Translations under genes and position numbers: made by a program
Notes under the pieces: generated by a model
The model's input: the letters and a program-made list of their open reading frames with translations, nothing else
Databases searched by the model: none
Told to the model about the DNA's origin: nothing
Shown here: in pieces, positions 29,806-37,241 of the stretch
How positions within the stretch are numbered: the first letter of the stretch is position 1
Layout of the letters: every line of letters begins with the position of its first letter
NCBI RefSeq assembly: GCF_024752025.1
Contig: NZ_JANTPU010000001.1
Span: 620,001 to 684,000 of the forward strand
DNA length: 64,000 nt
DNA from: Pseudidiomarina sp. CB1
GTDB taxonomy: Bacteria > Pseudomonadota > Gammaproteobacteria > Enterobacterales > Alteromonadaceae
Reading direction: 5' to 3'

Positions 29806-30951
29806 TTATTTAGCCTTTTCGTCTTTTGCTTGCCAGCTGTACACATAGTCTGGGTTTTCGACCCCAGCACATACATCGCCCATGTCGAGCGGATTACGCG
29901 TATCAAGCATCACCGCAACTTCATCAGTGAACTTTTTGCGGTGTTCTAAGCCGGCTTGGAATGCTTTAGGATGCGGGCCATGAGTAAAGCCTGCCGGATG
30001 GAAGGTTACCATGCCTTTATCAATGTTATCACGACTAAAGAAGTCACCTTCGTGGTAGAACAGTACTTCGTCGTAGTCATCATTGTTGTGATAGAACGGT
30101 ACTTTTAACGCACCTGGATCTGACTCAATCGGGCGAGGAACGAATGTACACACCACAAAGCCATCGGCAACAAAGGTTGTGTGTGCCGAAGGCGGCAAGT
30201 GATAACGATGACTCATTAACGGTCGAATATCACGCCAATTAATTCGCACAGGAGCTAAGTCACCATGCCAACCAACAGCATCAAGTGGATTAAACGGGTA
30301 AGTAATGCGCGACACCTTGCCATGCCGTTTTACTTCAACACGCCATTCATCTTCGCTGTATTGTGCTTTGAACGCATCATCGATATCGGGCGTGTCTAAA
30401 CATGCCGGATCAAAGATCGCATGATTCCCCACCAAGCCTTTTTCTGGCAACTGATAAGCACTATTGGTCGCCTCAATCATCACGATCTGAAGTGGTTCCA
30501 ACGGCTCCAAGCGCCACGATGTCGAACGCGGGATGCTGAAATAGTCGCCCTTTTCTAAGGTGATATGACCGTAGTCACAGAACAGCTCGGTGCGGCCTTC
30601 ATGAATGAACAACAGCTCATCACCATCGGCATTGCGAACCAAAAAATCCATTTTTTCACTGCAGTGCCAAATTCGAAATTTACACTGCGCATTGTGTAAC
30701 AAAAGCGGCACTTGCCATGGTGATTCTGTGCCAACGTTATCCAACTTATTAAAATCGAAGTTGCGCGGGCGTAAATCCCCTTCCCACTCGCTCCAACCCG
30801 TTGGGGCATGGCGATGATGAAAGTGCGTAGCCGGGCCAAAAAAACCACTACGCCCGACTTCACGTTCATAGATCGCCTGCTCCGGAAAGTCAGCGTGAGC
30901 TTGTTTAGAGCTCACTCCAACCTGCTTCGGAAAGCTGATCCATTTACGCAT
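29806..30951 (-). CDS. hmgA: Homogentisate 1,2-dioxygenase (short form)
   Basis: Fe(II) dioxygenase that opens the ring of homogentisate to maleylacetoacetate. It has 381 residues, about 50 fewer than human or Pseudomonas HmgA. Candidate iron ligands are H288 (FYHNN), E295 (YDEVLFYHEG) and H324 (FTHGPHP). FHHRHAPTGWSEWEG near 44-58 is also typical. The start overlaps the hpd stop as ATGCGTAA (8 bases), which suggests translational coupling. Confidence 0.93.
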   Translation of the reverse strand: MRKWISFPKQVGVSSKQAHADFPEQAIYEREVGRSGFFGPATHFHHRHAPTGWSEWEGDLRPRNFDFNKLDNVGTESPWQVPLLLHNAQCKFRIWHCSEKMDFLVRNADGDELLFIHEGRTELFCDYGHITLEKGDYFSIPRSTSWRLEPLEPLQIVMIEATNSAYQLPEKGLVGNHAIFDPACLDTPDIDDAFKAQYSEDEWRVEVKRHGKVSRITYPFNPLDAVGWHGDLAPVRINWRDIRPLMSHRYHLPPSAHTTFVADGFVVCTFVPRPIESDPGALKVPFYHNNDDYDEVLFYHEGDFFSRDNIDKGMVTFHPAGFTHGPHPKAFQAGLEHRKKFTDEVAVMLDTRNPLDMGDVCAGVENPDYVYSWQAKDEKAK

Positions 30952-32020
30952 CGCTTAATACTCCTCGACGGATTTGATCTTCTTCGATGGATTCAAACAG
31001 CGCTTTAAAATTACCTTCACCAAAGCCTTCGTTACCTTTACGTTGGATGATTTCGAAGAACACTGGACCAATCACGGTCTGGGTGAATATTTGCAATAGG
31101 ATACCGTCTTTCATCGGCGCGCCATCAATTAGAATTTGTAGTTCACGAAGCTCTTCAACGTTTTCTTCGTGACCTTCTACGCGCTCGTCAATTTTCTCGT
31201 AATACGTATCAGGCGTTGGCATGAAATCCATACCAATTTTACGTAAATCGCGTACGGTTTGATAAATATTGTCAGAGGTTAGAGCGATATGCTGGATGCC
31301 TTCGCCTTTGTACTCACGTAAATACTCTTCGATCTGCGACTTATCGTCGTGTGATTCGTTAATTGGAATGCGGATTTTGCCACATGGAGCTGTCATCGCG
31401 CGGCTTAACAGGCCTGTAAGCTTACCTTCGATGTCGAAGTAACGGATTTCGCGGAAGTTGCCGATACGCTCGTAGAACCCAGCCCAAGTATCCATGTTAC
31501 CGCGGAAAACATTGTGGGTAAGGTGGTCAACTTCGTACAAGCCTGCTGCGTGTTCACGCATTTTTTCTTCCCAGTTCTCGTAGAAGTCGAAATCATCAGC
31601 GTAGACACCCTGACCTTCGTACTTATCAATAAAATACAGCACGCTCTCACCAATACCATAAACCGCAGGAAACTCTGCTTCATTGGCGCCAAGTTGACGT
31701 TGGAATGGCTTAGCGCCATTTTCTACTGCATGTTCGAATGCGTGTTGGGCGTCCTTCACGCGCCACGCCATGCCGCATACGCTTGGGCCATGGTCTTTGG
31801 CGAAAGCTTCAGCTTGACCACCAGATTCAGCGTTGATGATGAAATTGATGTCATTTTGTTTAAACAACCAAACTTCTTTGCTCTTGTGTTTCGCAACTTC
31901 GGTAAAGCCGAGCTTATCGAACAGGTCCTTAAGTGCGGCAATACCCTCGGCATTTGGAGCGGTATACTCAACGAACTCAAAGCCGTCTGTTTGCAGTGGA
32001 TTATAATTAATATCTGTCAT
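30944..32020 (-). CDS. hpd: 4-hydroxyphenylpyruvate dioxygenase
   Basis: Fe(II) enzyme that converts 4-hydroxyphenylpyruvate to homogentisate. It has 358 residues of two-repeat vicinal-oxygen-chelate fold. The C-terminal repeat has the facial triad H166 (VDHLTHNV), H244 (GIQHIALT) and E323 (GPVFFEIIQR). The N-terminal repeat lacks metal ligands, as usual. It is first in the hpd-hmgA-fah-maiA operon. A TyrR-box-like site lies 140 bp upstream. Confidence 0.97.
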   Translation of the reverse strand: MTDINYNPLQTDGFEFVEYTAPNAEGIAALKDLFDKLGFTEVAKHKSKEVWLFKQNDINFIINAESGGQAEAFAKDHGPSVCGMAWRVKDAQHAFEHAVENGAKPFQRQLGANEAEFPAVYGIGESVLYFIDKYEGQGVYADDFDFYENWEEKMREHAAGLYEVDHLTHNVFRGNMDTWAGFYERIGNFREIRYFDIEGKLTGLLSRAMTAPCGKIRIPINESHDDKSQIEEYLREYKGEGIQHIALTSDNIYQTVRDLRKIGMDFMPTPDTYYEKIDERVEGHEENVEELRELQILIDGAPMKDGILLQIFTQTVIGPVFFEIIQRKGNEGFGEGNFKALFESIEEDQIRRGVLSDA

Positions 32021-32159
32021 TCTGTAGTCCTCGTTCTTGCGGCGGCATTCTTAGTGTGAATGCGACGAATGGTTTTGTAGTACCTAAGTTCTACTATGGG
32101 AAGGTCGGAAGTGCCAGTAACTCAGTGCAGATCACTCGGGCAGCGCGATGGACTCTTTT

Positions 32160-32177
32160 TGTAAAGGTTTTGATACA
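32160..32177. promoter_or_regulatory. TyrR-box-like site upstream of hpd
   Basis: TGTAAA-N6-GATACA against the E. coli TyrR consensus TGTAAA-N6-TTTACA: ten of twelve fixed positions match, including the essential G and C. It lies 140 bp upstream of the hpd start and 91 bp beyond the tyrR stop. tyrR being the neighbouring gene supports it. Confidence 0.6.
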
Positions 32178-32212
32178 GATCAATAGTATTGCGGAAAGGT
32201 TATGCACATCGA

Positions 32213-32243
32213 CGAATGTAGTGTAGCTAAACACGTACATTCG
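32213..32243. repeat. 31-bp hyphenated inverted repeat between tyrR and hpd
   Basis: CGAATGTA-GTGT, six bases, ACAC-G-TACATTCG: twelve base pairs of perfect symmetry interrupted by a single extra G. It starts 25 bases past the tyrR stop on the minus strand. No T tract follows in either direction, so it is not a standard intrinsic terminator. It could be an operator for the hpd operon or an mRNA 3' hairpin of tyrR. Confidence 0.7.
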
Positions 32244-32267
32244 CCTCTTTAATGCGTTAATAAATCT

Positions 32268-33839
32268 TTACTTGCTAGAAGTTTTACTAGTTCTACGCCG
32301 TTGTTTGCCAATCCCATAGTCACGCAGTTTATTGGCCACAGCGGTGTGCGATAAGCCTAGCTTCTTCGCAAGTTGCCGCGTACTCGGGTAACTCGGGTAT
32401 AAACGTCGTAAAATCGTTGCTTCAAATTTTTTCACCGCCTCGTCTAGACTTCCTTCTTCTAGATCGACCGCGACATTCTCCTGCAGTGATCCTGCTTCCG
32501 GTAAATGCAGATCAGCGGCGCTCAAGCGCTCCCCTTCGAGCATCGAAACTGACCGAAATAAAACGTTTTCAAGCTGTCTAACGTTACCTGGCCATTGGTA
32601 ACGCTGTAGTAACTCGCGACAGTCCGGCGTTAGCAATACCAGACTACGGCCCAACCGTTGACAAGCCTGCAAAGTAAAATGATCTGCCAATAGTGGAATA
32701 TCGGTTTTGCGATCACGCAAGGGCGGCAGCGAAAGCGTCAGTACATTTAAGCGGTAGTAAAGGTCTTCACGGAAACTTCCGGCCTCAACCCGCTCTAATA
32801 AATCATCACGGGCCGAACAAATAATACGAACATCAACGGTAACTTCTGCTTCTTCGCCGATGCGACGAAATTTACCGTCTTGAATAAAACGCAGTAGCTT
32901 TGCTTGCAAGCCGTTTGACATTTCACCGACGGCATCCAACAAAACTGTGCCCCCATTCGCCTGTTCGAAAATCCCTTTTTTGGCTTCGGTATGTGGGCCC
33001 AAACTCCCCTTACCATGGCCAAACAACTCGCTTTCGGCGACATTATCGGGTAACGCTGCACAATTGACCGCTAAAAACGGCTGTTCGGCACGCGGGCTTG
33101 CTTGGTGGCAGGCGCGTGCGAGCAATTCTTTTCCCACCCCAGTCTCGCCTTCAATAAGCAACGGCACGTTAAGTTCTGCCATGCGTCGCGCCTCTTTGAT
33201 GAGCTTACGCATGCTCGGATGTTCACCAAGCAGTTGATGAAACGCATCGTGCTGCCCCGTGCGTTGCCATTGCTGGCTCAAAGGTTGGGGTTTACAGGTC
33301 AGCACGGCACCAGCAAAGCTTGTGCCGCCATGCTCATCCTTGACCCAAATCGGCATTAACTCGGCAAAGTATTTCGCGCCATTAATGGTCACTTGCGTGG
33401 TATGTGGTTCGGTAGGCTCGCGTTCCAACCAACGTTGAACATTAAAGCCACTAAGCCACTGCGCTATTGGCGTACCCGGCAAATGCTGGCGTGTATCCGA
33501 AAGCAATAGCACTGCCGCATCATTCGCAATATCAATGGTACCTTTGGCATCAACCGATAACACCGGATCAGGCAATTTGTTGAGTAGCAGGCTAAACTCA
33601 AAATGCTCACGTTCCGAAGGCATGAAGGCGACGGTTTTCACGTCCTTCACATTCGGAATACGCCTAATTTCTGGCATCAAGTGCTGAAAGTCTTTGAATT
33701 CGAGCTCGGGAAAATTCAGAAATATTTTGCCTTTTGGGTCGACTTCGATACCGCGCAGATCAATTTCGCGGTCACGCAAAATCTGCAGCACATCTTGGCA
33801 CAAGCCCAACCGATCATCACAGGTAATCTCGAGACGCAT
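32268..33839 (-). CDS. tyrR: TyrR-family transcriptional regulator of aromatic amino acid genes
   Basis: Aromatic-amino-acid-responsive regulator. The start at 33839 (MRLEITCDDRLGL, matching E. coli TyrR) gives 523 residues; an upstream in-frame extension is discarded. Domains are ACT (1-75), PAS (about 80-180), AAA+ (about 200-430) and a C-terminal Fis-like helix-turn-helix (STRQLAKKLGLSHTAVANKL). Walker A GETGVGKE (231-238) is intact. The sigma-54 contact loop GAFTGA is replaced by GHGKGSLGPH. The Walker B Glu is Ala (LLDAVGEM, A303), read directly from codons GAT GCC. It should therefore act on sigma-70 promoters without ATP hydrolysis. It has its own transcript after the phhB terminator. 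Confidence 0.95.
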   Translation of the reverse strand: MRLEITCDDRLGLCQDVLQILRDREIDLRGIEVDPKGKIFLNFPELEFKDFQHLMPEIRRIPNVKDVKTVAFMPSEREHFEFSLLLNKLPDPVLSVDAKGTIDIANDAAVLLLSDTRQHLPGTPIAQWLSGFNVQRWLEREPTEPHTTQVTINGAKYFAELMPIWVKDEHGGTSFAGAVLTCKPQPLSQQWQRTGQHDAFHQLLGEHPSMRKLIKEARRMAELNVPLLIEGETGVGKELLARACHQASPRAEQPFLAVNCAALPDNVAESELFGHGKGSLGPHTEAKKGIFEQANGGTVLLDAVGEMSNGLQAKLLRFIQDGKFRRIGEEAEVTVDVRIICSARDDLLERVEAGSFREDLYYRLNVLTLSLPPLRDRKTDIPLLADHFTLQACQRLGRSLVLLTPDCRELLQRYQWPGNVRQLENVLFRSVSMLEGERLSAADLHLPEAGSLQENVAVDLEEGSLDEAVKKFEATILRRLYPSYPSTRQLAKKLGLSHTAVANKLRDYGIGKQRRRTSKTSSK

Positions 33840-33884
33840 TGCTACTTCTTGTTGAAACGGAAAATGTAAACAATAGTATACACA

Positions 33885-33920
33885 AAAAAGCCTCAACCCG
33901 TCACTAGGTTGAGGCTTTTT
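33885..33920. terminator. Terminator between phhB and tyrR
   Basis: A 14-bp perfect stem AAAAAGCCTCAACC / GGTTGAGGCTTTTT with an 8-base loop, T-rich on either strand. On the minus strand it ends the mgl-phhA-phhB transcript 27 bases past the phhB stop. It lies 46 bases before the tyrR ATG, so the tyrR promoter must sit around or after it. Confidence 0.9.
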
Positions 33921-33946
33921 AACTTCAAATTCAGGCTTAAGCGAAC

Positions 33947-34291
33947 TTATTCTGCGTCAAGCGCGGCATCAGTGCGGGCTGCCATAATAAAATCGTTTTT
34001 GTGTAAGCCATTAATCGCATGGGTCCACCAAGTTACCGTGACTTTACCCCATTCAGTGGTCAACGTCGGATGGTGGAACTCGGCTTCAGCAATGTCACCC
34101 ACACGATTAGTGAAGGCCAACGCTTGCTTGAAGTTTTTAAACTTAAACTCGCGCTCTAATTGCATTACGCCATCGCGACTCACAGGCGTCCATTCAGGAA
34201 TCTCGCGCATTAACTCCGCGAGCTCCTCATCACTAACTTTTGGCGCCTCTGCATTACAGGCTTCACACTTTTGCTGTTTCAAATCAGACAT
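33947..34291 (-). CDS. phhB: Pterin-4a-carbinolamine dehydratase
   Basis: Recycles the pterin cofactor of phenylalanine hydroxylase by dehydrating 4a-hydroxytetrahydropterin. It has 114 residues with the family motif EFHHPTL near 73-79 and [16 protein letters not shown] near 89-104. The N-terminal segment has a CEAC pair at 9-12, common in gammaproteobacterial PhhB. It lies 44 bases after phhA and is followed by a strong terminator. Confidence 0.96.
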   Translation of the reverse strand: MSDLKQQKCEACNAEAPKVSDEELAELMREIPEWTPVSRDGVMQLEREFKFKNFKQALAFTNRVGDIAEAEFHHPTLTTEWGKVTVTWWTHAINGLHKNDFIMAARTDAALDAE

Positions 34292-34335
34292 TTATGACTC
34301 CAAGTTGTCTTCAAAAAGAGTTAATTGACGAAGGG

Positions 34336-35130
34336 CTAAGCGGCATCTTTCGGCGGAAACTTCGGCTCGAACAAACCAAGCTCCATCGCTTCACGTACCA
34401 GCGCCATAATATCAAGATCTGCGATCTCAAACAGTTTATCGGTAGATTCGATAGTGTAGTAGATTGGCTGCATGATATCGATGCGATAAGGTGTGCGTAG
34501 TGCATCAAGCGGCACCAAAGGCTTACGCTCTGGCTTATCACTGTTGATCGCGTACTCCGTTTCGCCCGGTGACGACAAAATGCCGCCGCCGTATATGCGT
34601 AGTCCATCAGCGGTATTTAACAAGCCAAATTCAACAGTGAACCAGTAGAGCCGTGCCAAATAAACGCGCTCTTTCGGCGTTGCATCAAGTCCAAGCTTAC
34701 CGTACTGATGCGTAAAATGCGCAAAAGCAGGGTTCGTCAACAGTGGACAATGACCGAAAATTTCGTGAAAAATATCTGGCTCTTGTAAATAATCAAACTC
34801 TTCCCGTGTACGAATGAAAGTTGCCACAGGAAATTGCTTGTTGGCCAACAGTCGGAAAAACTCATCAAACGGAATGAGCGCTGGAACCTGTGCTACTTGC
34901 CAACCAGTGGTGGCTTCTAACACTTGGTTAATCTCGTGCAACTGTGGGATGCGGTCCTGCGGAAGATCAAGCAGTTCGAGACCATGTATATATTCATCAC
35001 AGGCCTTACCCGGTATGTGTTTCAACTGGCGAGCAACCAAATCGCGCCATACCGCGTTCTCTTCGTCACTCCAGTCGATAATCCCATTTTCGTCTGGCTG
35101 GCGTGAAACGTATTGGCTTTGTTTACCCAT
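34336..35130 (-). CDS. phhA: Phenylalanine 4-monooxygenase
   Basis: Non-haem iron, tetrahydropterin-dependent hydroxylase that converts Phe to Tyr. It has 264 residues, the bacterial single-domain form without the regulatory ACT domain of animals. Iron ligands are H122 and H127 in FHEIFGHCPLL and E167 in YWFTVEFGL. The start overlaps the methionine gamma-lyase stop as ATGGGTAA (8 bases), so translation is probably coupled. Confidence 0.97.
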   Translation of the reverse strand: MGKQSQYVSRQPDENGIIDWSDEENAVWRDLVARQLKHIPGKACDEYIHGLELLDLPQDRIPQLHEINQVLEATTGWQVAQVPALIPFDEFFRLLANKQFPVATFIRTREEFDYLQEPDIFHEIFGHCPLLTNPAFAHFTHQYGKLGLDATPKERVYLARLYWFTVEFGLLNTADGLRIYGGGILSSPGETEYAINSDKPERKPLVPLDALRTPYRIDIMQPIYYTIESTDKLFEIADLDIMALVREAMELGLFEPKFPPKDAA

Positions 35131-36373
35131 AAGTCAAAGTTTCCCCTTGCTGTACTGTGTGTTCTTTCGTTTGTTGTTGTGCTTTTTTAAATGCTTGCGC
35201 TAAATCCGCAATAATATCTTCCACCGCTTCTAAACCCACCGAAATTCGCACTAATGTGTCGCTTATACCGGCCTTCGCGCGCGCTTCCGGTGTGTAGGGC
35301 GAATGTGTCATCGAGGCTGGGTGCTGAATTAAGGTTTCAGCGTCACCAAGACTCACGGCAATAGTAATCAATTCAAGGCTATCCAGTACTTGTCGGGCGC
35401 TAACAATGTCGCCCTCCAATTCAAAAGCAATCACCGCACCCGGACCATGCATTTGCGTACCCATTAAGCGTTGCGCTGGATGGTCGGCAAGCCCGGGATA
35501 GTAAACCGTCCGAACTTGCGGATGCTGTTGCAAGTATTCCGCAACTTGCATGGCATTGCGGCAATGTCGCTCCATTCGTACATCGAGTGTTTTAAGGCCA
35601 CGTAAAATTAACCACGCATCGTGCGGGCTCATTGTCGCCCCCATATCTTTGAGTGTGGTCATTTTAATCAGTTCAATATCTTCGGCGCTGCCGCAAATGA
35701 CCCCCGCAACCACATCGCCGTGGCCATTGAGGTATTTGGTCGCGCTGTGAATGACAATATCTGCACCCTGCTCACGCGGACGCTGCAGCAGTGGCGTCAT
35801 AAAGGTATTGTCGACAATGACCCGTGCTTGTTGGCGGTGCGCAATAGCGCTTACCGCGGCAATATCGATGATCTTTAAATGCGGATTAGCCGGGGTTTCG
35901 ACAAACACCATCTTGGTATTACTACGCATCGCTTCAGCAACGTTGTTGGCATCTGTCATATCCACAAAGTCGACACTAATGCCAAACTTCGCGAACACAT
36001 GCGAAAAGAGCGCGAAACTACAACCGTAGATGGCGTCGGCAACAACAACGTGATCGCCCTGTTCGAGAAACGCTAACATTGCCGCTGACACCGCCCCCAT
36101 GCCGGTTGCACAAGCAGCGCCGGCGGGATAGCCCTCAAGTTGTGCAACGCGAGCTTCGAGCTCATCGGTCGTGGGGTTACCTAAACGCGAATAAATGTAG
36201 CCGTTCTCTTCGCCAGCGAAACGCGCAGAGCCCTGCGCCGTATTCGCAAATGAAAACGTCGCGGTTTGATAAAGCGGTGCAACCAAAGCGCCATGCTCAT
36301 CCGGTCGTTTACCACCGTGAATGGTCATGGTCGCTGGCTGCCATTGCGATTTGTCGTTATGGTTATTGCGCAT
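35123..36373 (-). CDS. mgl: Methionine gamma-lyase
   Basis: PLP enzyme that splits methionine into methanethiol, ammonia and 2-oxobutyrate. The start at 36373 (MRNNHND, with GAGGAGAAAG upstream) gives 416 residues; 15 further in-frame upstream residues are unsupported. Key residues are K213 (SATKYLNGHGD, Schiff base), Y116, and C118 in AIYGCSF. The last is the cysteine that marks methionine gamma-lyases (C116 in P. putida) and separates them from cystathionine enzymes, which usually have Gly or Pro there. It is first gene of an operon with phhA and phhB, an unexpected pairing of Met and Phe catabolism. Confidence 0.92.
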   Translation of the reverse strand: MRNNHNDKSQWQPATMTIHGGKRPDEHGALVAPLYQTATFSFANTAQGSARFAGEENGYIYSRLGNPTTDELEARVAQLEGYPAGAACATGMGAVSAAMLAFLEQGDHVVVADAIYGCSFALFSHVFAKFGISVDFVDMTDANNVAEAMRSNTKMVFVETPANPHLKIIDIAAVSAIAHRQQARVIVDNTFMTPLLQRPREQGADIVIHSATKYLNGHGDVVAGVICGSAEDIELIKMTTLKDMGATMSPHDAWLILRGLKTLDVRMERHCRNAMQVAEYLQQHPQVRTVYYPGLADHPAQRLMGTQMHGPGAVIAFELEGDIVSARQVLDSLELITIAVSLGDAETLIQHPASMTHSPYTPEARAKAGISDTLVRISVGLEAVEDIIADLAQAFKKAQQQTKEHTVQQGETLTYG

Positions 36374-36441
36374 TGGCAGTTCTTTCTCCTCTCGTCGAGC
36401 ACTTTGTCGACAATGCAAGAGTGCATGCTGCCCATGCGCAA

Positions 36442-36469
36442 CGCAACTTGTCAGGGCGACGAAGTTGCG
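36442..36469 (-). other. Hairpin in the mgl 5' leader
   Basis: CGCAACTT / AAGTTGCG, an 8-bp perfect stem with a 12-base loop, between the TyrR-like site and the mgl start. A smaller GCATG/CATGC hairpin lies next to it. There is no T tract and no resemblance to SAM riboswitches that I can see. Role unknown. Confidence 0.45.
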
Positions 36470-36476
36470 CTGCGGG

Positions 36477-36494
36477 TGTAACGCAAATTTTCCA
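36477..36494. promoter_or_regulatory. TyrR-box-like site upstream of mgl-phhA-phhB
   Basis: TGTAAC-N6-TTTCCA against TGTAAA-N6-TTTACA: ten of twelve fixed positions match, with the invariant TG...CA ends kept. It lies about 104 bp upstream of the mgl start. With the site before hpd, it would put both Phe/Tyr degradation operons under TyrR. Confidence 0.5.
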
Positions 36495-36517
36495 CTTGCG
36501 TCTTGAGCTGGATCAAA

Positions 36518-36919
36518 TTAAAGGTTTTTAAGCTCGCGATCGACTTGGTATGCGTTTGAAGTAACGTAGCGTTCCATGGCCTGTAAGCGCGTCTCTAACT
36601 CACGGTACTCTTCATCAATATCGTGAAAAGCTCGTCGCGGCGCTTCGCCTGCTTGGTAAACACGCGTTTTAACACCGACCGGCTTATGACTATCAGTTGC
36701 TTGTGGTGCTGGCGTTTCATCCAAAATCATCCAAGCAGCAATATAAAGAATGACCACAAAGCCATGGCCAAAAATCACTGCAGTCACGACAATAATCCGC
36801 ACTAACCATGCTTCAATATTGAAGTAGTTTGCGATACCGGCACACACGCCGGCAACTTTGGCATTGGCTTTGTCACGCAACAGTTGTTTACGCGGCTTTT
36901 TGTCGTTGTCGTAACTCAT
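36518..36919 (-). CDS. pspC: Phage shock protein C
   Basis: Inner-membrane protein of the envelope-stress response that, with PspB, senses membrane damage and draws PspA off PspF. The ATG at 36919 overlaps the pspB stop (ATGA) and gives 133 residues. The PspC domain covers about 15-75: KVAGVCAGIANYFNIEAWLVRI, then a hydrophobic helix. A C-terminal coiled-coil-like tail follows (EEYRELETRLQAMERYV). It is last in the pspABC order; pspD is absent. Confidence 0.94.
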   Translation of the reverse strand: MSYDNDKKPRKQLLRDKANAKVAGVCAGIANYFNIEAWLVRIIVVTAVIFGHGFVVILYIAAWMILDETPAPQATDSHKPVGVKTRVYQAGEAPRRAFHDIDEEYRELETRLQAMERYVTSNAYQVDRELKNL

Positions 36920-37155
36920 TTGCGTTCTCTCCATGTTGGAGCGTCGGCATCAAGAATAGCTTCTAGCGTCTTGATGCGCTCGCGCATCTGTTCTGCTTTC
37001 TGGGCCAACTGCTGCAAATCTTGAATTTCTTCTTGCGACAAGCCCTGGCTAATTTTCTTTTTACTGCGGTAGTGCATGATGACCCAGATCGGTGCCACAA
37101 AAATCATGAACAAAATCAGGGGCACTGCAATCATCGGTACAAGTACATCGGCCAT
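36916..37155 (-). CDS. pspB: Phage shock protein B
   Basis: Small membrane protein of 79 residues. One N-terminal helix (about 5-27, LVPMIAVPLILFMIFVAPIW) is followed by a cytoplasmic amphipathic leucine-zipper-like segment (QDLQQLAQKAEQMRERIKTLEAIL). This matches PspB, which acts with PspC in signal sensing. It lies 86 bases after pspA, with an intercistronic hairpin between. Confidence 0.94.
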   Translation of the reverse strand: MADVLVPMIAVPLILFMIFVAPIWVIMHYRSKKKISQGLSQEEIQDLQQLAQKAEQMRERIKTLEAILDADAPTWRERK

Positions 37156-37202
37156 AATAAGGGTTCCCTATACTCACTTCTGGTCACTTCGCCGCTGGCG
37201 TA

Positions 37203-37221
37203 CACCCGCAAACTGCGGGTG
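37203..37221. other. Intercistronic hairpin between pspA and pspB
   Basis: CACCCGCA-AAC-TGCGGGTG, an 8-bp GC-rich perfect stem with a 3-base loop and no T tract. It may protect the 3' end of the pspA message, which would fit the high PspA level relative to PspB and PspC known in E. coli. That effect is not shown here. Confidence 0.6.
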
Positions 37222-37241
37222 ATGCCATGCCTGCGAATCAA

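Noticed and set aside
32105-32116. TGGCAC on the minus strand upstream of hpd, resembling a sigma-54 -24 element
   Set aside because: The matching -12 TTGC at the required spacing is absent (ACCTT instead), and the local TyrR lacks GAFTGA, so a sigma-54 promoter is unlikely.
36079-36531. A 150-codon plus-strand frame opposite methionine gamma-lyase
   Set aside because: It is antisense to a well-conserved gene, has no recognisable motif and no ribosome-binding site. It is a mirror of the codon bias of mgl.
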